Assembly: GCA_017458545.1 (NCBI GenBank)
Contig: JAFTBA010000035.1
Location: 1 to 10,666, forward strand
Origin: Synergistaceae bacterium
GTDB lineage: Bacteria; Synergistota; Synergistia; Synergistales; Aminobacteriaceae
Reading direction: 5' to 3'
DNA length: 10,666 nucleotides
The notes beneath the pieces were generated by a model. That model was not told the origin of the DNA, made no database searches, and saw nothing but the letters and a program-made list of their open reading frames with translations. Of this stretch, positions 1 through 5,932 are shown one piece after another. A program made the translations under genes and the position numbers. How positions within the stretch are numbered: the stretch's first letter is position 1; every line of letters starts with the position of its first letter.

Positions 1-87
1 AAGAAAAAGAGACCTTTATTGCTTCCTGAGATCTTTGAAGTAGCATACTCTGACGCATTAGCAGAAAAATACGGACTGGCTAAATAA
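1..87 (+). CDS. C-terminal end of a probable antitoxin (partial)
   Basis: An open frame runs from the window edge to a TAA at 85-87 and encodes 28 residues, from KKKRPLLLPE to a C-terminal YGLAK. Its stop overlaps the ATG of the following PIN-domain gene by one base (TAATG), the typical arrangement of an antitoxin gene translationally coupled to its toxin. The basic and hydrophobic tail would suit the toxin-binding part of an antitoxin, but no DNA-binding motif lies in the visible part. The antitoxin assignment is inferred from position alone; the family (CopG, AbrB, Phd or other) cannot be told. Confidence 0.6.
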   Translation, partial: KKKRPLLLPEIFEVAYSDALAEKYGLAK

Positions 88-518
88 TGAAAGTACTTGT
101 TGATACGAATGTAATCATAAATTACCTTACGGAACGTGAGGATAAATACAGAGAGTCCTCCAATAAGGTTATGAAGATATGTTCAGACAAAACGATAATA
201 GAGGGTTATGTAGCTTTCCACTCACTGTCCATAATTTGGTACTCATCAGGAAGAATGAAGCAGCCTGAAACTGTACGCAGAGAATGGCTAGACCGTGTCT
301 GTAAAGTACTTACAACTGCAAGCGCAGGACATACTGCAGTAGTTGAGGCGGTACACAATGTTGAGTTCAAGGACTTCGAGGACAACCTGCAGGACATTTG
401 CGCTCAAAACGTGAACGCTGATTACATTGTTACTGTGAACACCAAAGACTTTGAACACAGCAAAGTCAAAGCCGTAACTCCTGATGAACTCGTGAGGATT
501 GTAAACGGTAACAACTGA
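87..518 (+). CDS. PIN-domain protein, probable VapC-like toxin RNase
   Basis: This 143-residue protein fits the size of single-domain PIN ribonucleases, which use Mg2+ held by acidic residues to cut RNA, often tRNA or rRNA, when the cognate antitoxin is lost. The N-terminus VLVDTNVIINYL carries the first catalytic Asp (D6) and the Asn of the DxN motif. The later acidic cluster KDFEDNLQ (D96, E98, D99) and the VNTKDF motif (D121) give the remaining metal-binding positions. The second conserved acid, usually a Glu in the helix after the 'SxxxxxE' motif, is not evident: residues 44-54 read FHSLSIIWYSS. This resembles the PIN_3 subgroup, which often varies there. The gene overlaps the upstream antitoxin-like frame by one base (TAATG) and has no strong Shine-Dalgarno of its own, so translation is probably coupled. 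The PIN fold is well supported; toxin function is inferred. Confidence 0.85.
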   Translation: MKVLVDTNVIINYLTEREDKYRESSNKVMKICSDKTIIEGYVAFHSLSIIWYSSGRMKQPETVRREWLDRVCKVLTTASAGHTAVVEAVHNVEFKDFEDNLQDICAQNVNADYIVTVNTKDFEHSKVKAVTPDELVRIVNGNN

Positions 519-584
519 ATTAAAATCCCCTTCATACTTCGCAAAGGACTCCTGCTATTAAGATTTGTTCACCGTCACAACAAC

Positions 585-613
585 AAAAACCCGTCCACAT
601 ACGAACGGGCTTT
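585..613 (-). terminator. Intrinsic terminator after tRNA-Thr
   Basis: The arms 590-594 (CCCGT) and 605-609 (ACGGG) form a five-pair G+C-rich stem with a ten-base loop. On the minus strand the stem is followed by five T residues (589-585), so it would end transcription of the tRNA gene. Flanking A and T runs could extend the stem past a one-base bulge. In the plus direction the T tract is short (CTTTATC), so it may also weakly stop the toxin operon. Confidence 0.6.
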
Positions 614-629
614 ATCATTCTCTTAATCA

Positions 630-704
630 TGGAGCCGGTGAACAGATTTGAACTGTTGGCCTGCGCATTACGAGTGCGCTGCTCTACCCCTGAGCCACAC
701 CGGC
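630..704 (-). tRNA. tRNA-Thr, anticodon CGT
   Basis: The minus strand folds into a complete 75-base cloverleaf, including an encoded CCA end (632-630). The acceptor stem is GCCGGTG paired with CACCGGC. The D arm is GCTC/GAGC with an AGGGGTA loop. The anticodon stem GCGCA/TGCGC encloses the loop CTCGTAA, giving anticodon CGT, which reads the Thr codon ACG. The T arm is AACAG-TTCAAAT-CTGTT and the discriminator base is T. All stems pair perfectly. It lies 25 bases downstream of the subtilase stop codon on the same strand and has its own promoter inside the end of that gene. Confidence 0.96.
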
Positions 705-726
705 AGCGTCTAAATCACAATGTGAT

Positions 727-755
727 ATTCTAACAGCTCATTCCCTTTCTGGCAA
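727..755 (-). promoter_or_regulatory. Sigma70-type promoter for tRNA-Thr, inside the subtilase 3' end
   Basis: On the minus strand, TTGCCA (755-750, five of six bases of consensus) is followed after exactly 17 bases by TAGAAT (732-727, five of six). The -10 box is preceded by TGT, making it an extended -10. Initiation would fall near base 720, giving a leader of about 16 bases before the tRNA 5' end at 704. The -35 box lies within codons of the protease tail and the -10 box contains its TAG stop codon. The spacing and match are strong for a sequence-only call; activity is inferred. Confidence 0.65.
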
Positions 756-2244
756 GCACCATCAACATAACAATCCCCAGCAATCCCGTCGCAAAACCTT
801 CACAACCGCTGCTGCTGGTTCCTCCGCCTCCGCCGTTATTACCGTCAGGATTGGTCTCAACATATTCCTTAGTGCCGTACGAACTGTAATCGTCATATTC
901 ACGCCCTTCAGTTCCCCTCGCAGGAAGAGAATCATAATTGCTCAGCGCGTAATTCAATGATGCCGCTGCGTCAAGTTCATCACCTATCATTATCGACCTC
1001 TTTATCTGATAGGCCGTTGCGCTCTCGGGAAGCACTGATGCCAAAAGAAGCGCAGTCCCGGCAACATGAGGAGTAGCCATTGATGTTCCCTGCGACTCAT
1101 GCAGACTCACTCCGCCGTCCTTTATGTCAGATGTACTGCTCTGTACCCATGTACTGAGTATTCCTACTCCGGGCGCGCTTATATCAGCTCCGTCATTGCT
1201 GAACGTTGCTATATACGTCGTCCCTATTAACGGTATACGGTCAAGCGCAGATACTGTTATCATGTTGTCCAGCCCTTTGAACGATGCTGGGTAAACATAA
1301 TATCCTGCTCCTTTTACCATACTGCCGTGTGCTGACGTACTCGGTTTCCCTATTGTTTCCTTCTGATTGCCTGCTGCTACGGCTATAACTGCTTTGTTAG
1401 TGTTGTCGAGAAGTTTGAACGCCCTCCATAAAGGCAGTCCAACTAAATTATCATGCGTCGGCTCAAGTTTCATATACGCCTCAACAGAAAGATTTACAGC
1501 CCGTACATTCACTCCCTGATTAATCAGCTGAACTACATGATTAATCGCTTTGATTACAGTGTTCAAATCTCCCTTGCCGTTCGCATCAAGTGCTTTCAGG
1601 GAAATCAATCCGCTGTTCCAGCTCACCCCGGCAATTCCCAGTCCGTTGTTACCGGCAGCAGCTATAGTTCCTGCAACATGCGAACCGTGTCCGTAATCAT
1701 CCCGTGCTGATGTACTGTTCTCATCAATAGTCCTCTTACCCAGCGACACTGCAACGTTAGGGGCTAAGTCAGGGTTAGTGTCATCAATTCCGGAGTCGAT
1801 TACTGCAGCGTAAACATCTACATTACCCGTATCAATATCCCATGCTGCAGGAGCGTTAATCTGATCCATTCCCCAGCAGTCGCCGTAATATGTATCGTTC
1901 GGAACTGTTGCGGCATATACAGCGTAATTCGGTGAGGCTGCAATTACTCTCGGATCTTTTTTGAACTGTTCCGAAAGCTCAAGGGCATCACCGCTCTCCG
2001 AATGTATCATCATAAACACTCCGCCGTCAGATTCCGAAAGAGACGGGTATACTTCACTGACCGTTACGCCCGTGAATGAGGCTGCAAATTCTGAGGCTGA
2101 AGCCGTTACTGATGAAGCTGTTACACCGCCCGATGATGATGACTTCAGTACAACGATTACATCACCGTCAGTATATTCGTCCGATGCCCATAACGGTAAT
2201 GCCGACATTAAGACCAAAATAAATGCCCAAATTTTTCTGTACAC
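730..2244 (-). CDS. Exported subtilisin-like (S8) serine protease with Synerg-CTERM-like tail
   Basis: This 504-residue secreted endopeptidase begins with a signal peptide (about 1-20: MYRKIWAFILVLMSALPLWA). A propeptide-like region (about 26-112) ends just before the catalytic domain; its EQFKKDPRVIAASPNY stretch resembles I9-type inhibitor prodomains. The catalytic triad is complete: Asp150 in AAVIDSGID, His186 in DYGHGSHVAG and Ser388 in GTSMATPHVAG, with the oxyanion Asn293 in VAAGNQ. The tail after about residue 466 is a Gly/Ser linker (GGGGG at 471-475), SSSGC (Cys481), a hydrophobic segment (about 483-497) and ARKGMSC. This architecture resembles the Synerg-CTERM sorting signal, so the enzyme is probably displayed or processed at the cell surface. 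The start is a GTG at 2244, chosen because the signal peptide follows at once; TAAGGA (2262-2257) lies 12 bases upstream. A perfect TATAAT sits at 2292-2287 but has no convincing -35 box. The natural substrate is unknown. Confidence 0.93.
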   Translation of the reverse strand: MYRKIWAFILVLMSALPLWASDEYTDGDVIVVLKSSSSGGVTASSVTASASEFAASFTGVTVSEVYPSLSESDGGVFMMIHSESGDALELSEQFKKDPRVIAASPNYAVYAATVPNDTYYGDCWGMDQINAPAAWDIDTGNVDVYAAVIDSGIDDTNPDLAPNVAVSLGKRTIDENSTSARDDYGHGSHVAGTIAAAGNNGLGIAGVSWNSGLISLKALDANGKGDLNTVIKAINHVVQLINQGVNVRAVNLSVEAYMKLEPTHDNLVGLPLWRAFKLLDNTNKAVIAVAAGNQKETIGKPSTSAHGSMVKGAGYYVYPASFKGLDNMITVSALDRIPLIGTTYIATFSNDGADISAPGVGILSTWVQSSTSDIKDGGVSLHESQGTSMATPHVAGTALLLASVLPESATAYQIKRSIMIGDELDAAASLNYALSNYDSLPARGTEGREYDDYSSYGTKEYVETNPDGNNGGGGGTSSSGCEGFATGLLGIVMLMVLARKGMSC

Positions 2245-2330
2245 GATTTTTTCACGTCCTTATTAATGCCAAATTATTTGAGAGTGATTATATAACAACC
2301 GAAATTTTTGCGCCCGTCTTCTGAAAAATA

Positions 2331-3224
2331 TTATGCGTATAATTTTTTTGCCTCACTGATAAAATTTCTGGCATATACAGGAAGATAACTGCCTTTCCTC
2401 ATGGCCGCAACAAAATCACTGTATACCCCTTCATCGAAACTGTACGTGTCAATTTCAGGTTCAGGAGAATGCCATCTCAAATGGCTCTCGAATATGAATG
2501 ACACTCCCCAGCCCTGTTCAGTCAGTGAGATTACCGCAGGCATGTTGTTAGTAGTGATTGAGTTGTCAGGAGGAATGCCGTTCTTCTTGAGGTAATGCCT
2601 TGCCAGCTGACCCGTTCTCTGTTCGGGCGAAAGAAGTATTAACCTCTCACCTTTAACGGATGAAAGTTTCAATCTTCCTTTAACCGCTTCATTTTTGAGC
2701 CTGTGATTACGGCAAGTGCATATCAATAATTCTTCGGGCGCAAGCGTCTCATAATCAAGGTGAGGATTTTTCTTTCTGGGTTTACTGTAGAACGCCAAAT
2801 CTATATACCCCTCGATGAGTTTCGCGTCTATCGCATCGCTTGTTCCCTCGAAAACATTAACCTTAACGTTAGGGTATCTCCTGTTGAAAACAGGAAGCGT
2901 TTTAGGCAGCATGAAAGCACACCTCATATTAGGCAGACCGATATTCAGGACTCCGACATCACGCTTGATTATGTCGGCGAGTTCAGCATCAAGATTAGCT
3001 TTCATGTCAAGAATACTCCGCGCATAATCCAGATAACGCCGTCCTGCATAAGTCGGAATATATTTCCTGTCAGAACGCTCAAAAAGTTTCAAGCCTAATT
3101 CATCCTCAAGACCGCTTATGTACTGGCTCAATGCTGACTGGCTTATGTGAAGCTCCTCTGCTGCCCTCGTGAAATTACCGTGTCTTGCTATTGCCGTTAC
3201 GTAATTCATTTCCTTAAAGTCCAA
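2331..3224 (-). CDS. LysR-family transcriptional regulator, probable activator of the prpF-permease operon
   Basis: The 297-residue protein has the standard LysR layout. An N-terminal winged helix-turn-helix (residues 1-60) includes a recognition region around NFTRAAEELHISQSALSQYI (17-36) and the ELGLKLFERSDR wing. A linker helix (about 60-88) and a periplasmic-binding-like effector domain (about 90-297, starting GVLNIGLP) follow. LysR proteins bind a small metabolite and usually activate a divergent operon; here the divergent genes encode a PrpF isomerase and a carboxylate permease, so the inducer is probably their substrate or product. The start is a TTG at 3224, preceded by AAAGGGG (3240-3234) at a good distance. 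The ATG five codons in (residue 6) is possible, but it would shorten the first helix and has its AAGGA almost touching it. An A/T-only hairpin spans the stop codon and is not a convincing terminator. The gene is followed after 86 bases by the subtilase gene on the same strand. Confidence 0.92.
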   Translation of the reverse strand: MDFKEMNYVTAIARHGNFTRAAEELHISQSALSQYISGLEDELGLKLFERSDRKYIPTYAGRRYLDYARSILDMKANLDAELADIIKRDVGVLNIGLPNMRCAFMLPKTLPVFNRRYPNVKVNVFEGTSDAIDAKLIEGYIDLAFYSKPRKKNPHLDYETLAPEELLICTCRNHRLKNEAVKGRLKLSSVKGERLILLSPEQRTGQLARHYLKKNGIPPDNSITTNNMPAVISLTEQGWGVSFIFESHLRWHSPEPEIDTYSFDEGVYSDFVAAMRKGSYLPVYARNFISEAKKLYA

Positions 3225-3244
3225 CAGCTTCAGCCCCTTTAACT

Positions 3245-3258
3245 ATTAGCTAATTTAA
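3245..3258. promoter_or_regulatory. Candidate LysR-type binding site
   Basis: A perfect ten-base palindrome (ATTAGCTAAT, 3245-3254) overlaps a T-N11-A motif with TTA/TAA arms (3246-3258), the loose consensus for LysR recognition sites. It lies about 63-72 bases before the start predicted from the prpF promoter, the usual -65 position of an activator recognition site. It also sits at the predicted start site of the regulator's own transcript, which would allow autorepression. The region is A+T-rich, so chance occurrence is possible. Confidence 0.45.
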
Positions 3259-3266
3259 TTTTATCA
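3258..3266 (-). promoter_or_regulatory. Candidate extended -10 promoter for the LysR gene
   Basis: On the minus strand TGATAAAAT fits the extended -10 pattern TGnTAnnnT. Initiation near 3251 would give a leader of about 27 bases that contains the AAAGGGG ribosome site of the TTG start. No good -35 box is present, which is tolerated in extended -10 promoters. Confidence 0.4.
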
Positions 3267-3281
3267 GTAAGTTTTTAGTAT

Positions 3282-3310
3282 TTTACATTATAACATGTTT
3301 GTTTTATTAT
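3282..3310 (+). promoter_or_regulatory. Sigma70-type promoter for the prpF-permease operon
   Basis: TTTACA (3282-3287) and TATTAT (3305-3310) each match five of six consensus bases and are separated by exactly 17 bases. Transcription would start near 3317, giving a leader of about 53 bases before the ATG at 3370. The LysR-type palindrome upstream is properly placed for activation. The promoter also excludes the upstream in-frame ATG at 3295, which lies between its two boxes. Confidence 0.6.
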
Positions 3311-3353
3311 TTGTCCATCACAAAAAAATCTACGGAACAAAAATTTCTTCATC

Positions 3354-3359
3354 AGGAGG
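3354..3359 (+). promoter_or_regulatory. Ribosome binding site fixing the prpF start
   Basis: A perfect AGGAGG lies ten bases before the ATG at 3370. The in-frame ATG at 3295 has no such site and lies upstream of the predicted transcript start, so the protein begins MAEKKLPVT and the longer reading is rejected. Confidence 0.85.
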
Positions 3360-3369
3360 ATTAATTATC

Positions 3370-4515
3370 ATGGCAGAAAAAAAATTGCCGGTAACTATTA
3401 TGCGCGGCGGAACAAGCAAAGGCGTATACATTCTCGAAGACAATATGCCTGCTAACCATGACGAATGGGAACCCTTACTGCTCAGGTTAATGGGAAGCCC
3501 TGACGCAAAACAGATTGACGGTCTCGGAGGCTCGTACTCGGTAACAAGCAAAGTAGCCATCATCAAAAAATCAAGCAACCCTGAAGCAGATGTTGATTAC
3601 ACTTTTGCACAGGTCAGCGTTGACAAACCGTTGGTCAGCTACAAAGGCAACTGCGGAAATATCTCCTCAGGCGTAGGACCTTTTGCTATTGAAAAGGGAC
3701 TCGTTGAAGCTAAAGACGGTATGACAAGCGTACGCATCTTCAACACCAACACCAACAAAATTATCGTTGCAGACGTTAAAACACCTGACGGCGAAGTCGC
3801 TTACTCAGGTGATTTCGCAATCGCAGGAGTACCGGGAACAGCTTCTCCCGTTAAATTAAAGTTCGTACGTCCTTCAGGCACTCTCGGAAAAGGCTTGCTG
3901 CCTACGGGTAATGTAATTGATACGCTTGATGTTCCTGGTTTCGGGAAGGTTGATGTTTCGATTGTCGACGCTGCGAATCCTTTAGTGTTCGTGAAGGCTA
4001 AGGACATAGGTTTAACGGGCAGAGAACTCCCCGATGACCTCAATGCTAAACCGGAAATGCTCGACCTGCTTGAGAAAATCAGAGGCTTAGCTGCGCAAAA
4101 GCTAAACCTCATTGACGACTACACCAAATCAGCATGGGAAACTCCCGGAATCCCTAAAATGACTTTCGTAGCCGAACCCGATAATTATACGGCATCGGAC
4201 GGAAAAGAAATCTCTAAAGACAAAATCGACCTGCTTTCACGCATGATGTCAATGCAGAAACCTCACCCCTCCTACGCCATGACAGGTGCAATGTGCACAG
4301 CTGCAGCAGCTGTTACGCCCGGCTCAATCGTTAATCAGGTGCTTGCCCCTAACGCTGATACTCAGTTCATCAGAATAGGACACCCTGCAGGAATACTCGA
4401 ATGCGGTGCTGACTTCAGGCTCGAAGACGGTAAGAACGTTCCTGAAATTGATGACACTTTCGGATTCAGGACGGCTAATTACCTCATGGACGGCACGGCA
4501 AGAATAAGACTCTAA
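3370..4515 (+). CDS. prpF: PrpF-family isomerase/tautomerase of unsaturated carboxylic acids
   Basis: The 381-residue protein (start at 3370) matches the PrpF family, which has a diaminopimelate-epimerase-like double fold and moves a proton to shift a C=C bond. Known activities include 2-methylaconitate cis-trans isomerase, 3-methylitaconate isomerase, 4-oxalomesaconate tautomerase and aconitate isomerase. Family landmarks are MRGGTSKGVYI near the N-terminus (Ser16, Lys17), DGLGGSYSVTSKVAII (50-65, Lys61) and GNCGNISSGVGPFA (93-106, Cys95). Ser16 and Lys61 fall close to the active-site Ser and Lys reported for methylitaconate isomerase, and Cys95 is the likely catalytic Cys. The C-terminal half has HPSYAMTGAMCTAAAA and IRIGHPAGILECGAD, also typical. 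The length is normal. It is the first gene of a two-gene operon with the downstream permease (28-base gap) and is divergent from a LysR regulator. No aconitase, methylcitrate or gallate-pathway gene is in view, so the substrate is open. Confidence 0.9.
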   Translation: MAEKKLPVTIMRGGTSKGVYILEDNMPANHDEWEPLLLRLMGSPDAKQIDGLGGSYSVTSKVAIIKKSSNPEADVDYTFAQVSVDKPLVSYKGNCGNISSGVGPFAIEKGLVEAKDGMTSVRIFNTNTNKIIVADVKTPDGEVAYSGDFAIAGVPGTASPVKLKFVRPSGTLGKGLLPTGNVIDTLDVPGFGKVDVSIVDAANPLVFVKAKDIGLTGRELPDDLNAKPEMLDLLEKIRGLAAQKLNLIDDYTKSAWETPGIPKMTFVAEPDNYTASDGKEISKDKIDLLSRMMSMQKPHPSYAMTGAMCTAAAAVTPGSIVNQVLAPNADTQFIRIGHPAGILECGADFRLEDGKNVPEIDDTFGFRTANYLMDGTARIRL

Positions 4516-4543
4516 TCTCAATCACTAAAAGGGGATATAACTT

Positions 4544-5809
4544 ATGCAGGAATATTTACCGATAATATCGCTCGTTGTTCTGGCGGTAGTAGTAGCAATA
4601 GGCTTCATCAAAAAAATTAACTTGGGTTTTTTCGCATTAGGTGCAGCGTTCGTACTGGGTACTGTTGGCGGAATGAAAGCCTCTCAGATTACTGCAGGTT
4701 TCAGCTCGTCAATGTTCGTTACTCTCGTGGGCGTTACGTTCATGTTCGGAATGGCATCCCAGAACGGTACTCTCGAATTATTCTCGAAAAAAGTAGTCGC
4801 CCTTGTCGGCAAAAGAACTGTCCTAATCCCTATACTGATGTTCGTACTCTCTGCATTCATTTCGGCAATAGGACCGGGACATATAGCTGCAGGAATTTTA
4901 ATGACGACTTTCGCAATGTACCTGGCGTTCGAGATGGATATTAACCCTATGGCAACATCGCTTTACGCAAAACTCGGAGCTAACGCAGGCTGTGCCTCAA
5001 CGTTATCAATAACAGGCATATTAGCGGCACAGCTCTCGAATCCTCTGGGGTATTCAGGGTTCGGACTTCATCTGTTCCTTTCGACTCTGTTATCAGGGTT
5101 CGTGTTCACTGTGGTTGTGTATATTCTGTACAAGGGCTACAAAGTAAAAGCAGATAACCCGTTGAAATGGTCAGAGATTCCGAAGTTTAACAGGGATCAG
5201 AAAATAACTATTGCCGTTATCGTTGTCGTAGTTGTGTGCTGCATAGGCTTCAAACTGGATACAGGACTGTTCGCATTCTTGGCCGCCAGCGTATTAATCC
5301 TCACGGGCTGTGCAGATGAAAAGAAAGCCATTAAGGGAATCCCTTGGGGGACTCTGGTATTCATTTGCGGTGTGGGTGCACTGGTCAACGTCATAAACAA
5401 ACTGGGCGGCATAAAACTCGTCTCGGATTATCTCTCAACGTTAATGACTACCGAGACTGCAGTACCTATAATGTCAGCAACATCGGGAATACTTTCATGG
5501 GTGAGTTCGACTACGGGAGTTGTAATGCCTGCATTGCTGCCTATAGCCGATAACGTTGCAAAGACTTTCGGAGTGAGTTATGTTGAACTTATGTCGGGAA
5601 TAGTCGCAACGTCATTCGCAGCGGCAATAAGCCCTCTTTCAACAGGCGGAGCAATCATAATGTCATCCTACAGCGCAAGCAAAGAAACTACTACCGAAGA
5701 AATGAACAACATGTTCAAAACACTGTTCCTTCTGAGTGTCGCTAACGTGTTAATCAATGTCTTAATGTCATGGCTCGGTGTGTTTAATCTCGGTCATCTG
5801 TTCTATTAG
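4544..5809 (+). CDS. MatC-like carboxylate permease (ion transporter superfamily)
   Basis: This 421-residue protein is almost entirely hydrophobic, with roughly eleven or twelve membrane segments (for example about 5-22, 25-43, 88-108, 112-129, 172-194, 219-235, 238-255, 267-285 and 390-412). The N-terminal half reads like MatC N-terminal domains: INLGFFALGAAFVLGT, MFVTLVGVTFMFGMASQNGT (57-76) and an AIGPGHIAAG loop (108-117). Re-entrant-like motifs SSTTGVVMPALLPI (321-334) and SPLSTGGAIIMSS (363-375) fit the two symmetrical substrate/ion sites of this superfamily. MatC was named as a malonate/dicarboxylate carrier; other members take different di- or tricarboxylates, usually with Na+ or H+. 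A good AAAAGGGG site (4527-4534) precedes the ATG. It shares a transcript with prpF and is followed by a strong terminator, so it very likely imports the PrpF substrate; that link is inferred. Confidence 0.85.
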   Translation: MQEYLPIISLVVLAVVVAIGFIKKINLGFFALGAAFVLGTVGGMKASQITAGFSSSMFVTLVGVTFMFGMASQNGTLELFSKKVVALVGKRTVLIPILMFVLSAFISAIGPGHIAAGILMTTFAMYLAFEMDINPMATSLYAKLGANAGCASTLSITGILAAQLSNPLGYSGFGLHLFLSTLLSGFVFTVVVYILYKGYKVKADNPLKWSEIPKFNRDQKITIAVIVVVVVCCIGFKLDTGLFAFLAASVLILTGCADEKKAIKGIPWGTLVFICGVGALVNVINKLGGIKLVSDYLSTLMTTETAVPIMSATSGILSWVSSTTGVVMPALLPIADNVAKTFGVSYVELMSGIVATSFAAAISPLSTGGAIIMSSYSASKETTTEEMNNMFKTLFLLSVANVLINVLMSWLGVFNLGHLFY

Positions 5810-5852
5810 TATGCGTTAGTATGCGAATGAATACAAATATATATTGTCTTTT

Positions 5853-5884
5853 TCCCTCTGCCGTTAAGGCAGGGGGATTTTTTT
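5853..5884 (+). terminator. Strong intrinsic terminator of the prpF-permease operon
   Basis: A ten-pair stem (5853-5862 with 5868-5877, one G-T pair) closes a five-base GTTAA loop and is followed by seven T residues (5878-5884). It lies 43 bases after the permease stop codon. There is no T tract on the other strand, so it acts only rightward. Confidence 0.9.
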
Positions 5885-5907
5885 CAGCACAAAGCATAAC
5901 GTATAAT
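5881..5907 (+). promoter_or_regulatory. Candidate guaA promoter
   Basis: A perfect TATAAT lies at 5902-5907. The best -35 box is TTTTCA (5881-5886, four of six) at a short 15-base spacing, and it overlaps the T tract of the preceding terminator. Initiation near 5914 would leave a leader of only about 19 bases with the ribosome site at its very start. There is no space for a purine riboswitch. Confidence 0.4.
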
Positions 5908-5932
5908 TTGTTCAAAAGGGAGGTATTTTTTT

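Noticed and set aside
714..726. Inverted repeat ATCACA-A-TGTGAT between the subtilase and tRNA genes
   Set aside because: Six-base arms with a one-base centre are expected a few times by chance in a window this size. The half-sites are in the opposite order to a CRP operator, and the repeat falls around the tRNA start region without other support.
1453..1710. Reading frames opposite the subtilase, prpF and yifB genes as extra genes
   Set aside because: They lie wholly antisense to strongly recognised proteins, lack ribosome sites and show no recognisable domains; they are shadows of the real genes' codon pattern.
2324..2348. A/T-only hairpin over the LysR stop codon as a terminator
   Set aside because: The stem is nearly all A-T with a bulge, and no firm U tract follows a stable stem on the minus strand; it is too weak to call.
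3295..3369. Upstream ATG extending PrpF by 25 residues
   Set aside because: The ATG lies inside the predicted promoter spacer, has no ribosome site, and the added residues do not resemble the family; AGGAGG at 3354-3359 marks 3370 as the start.
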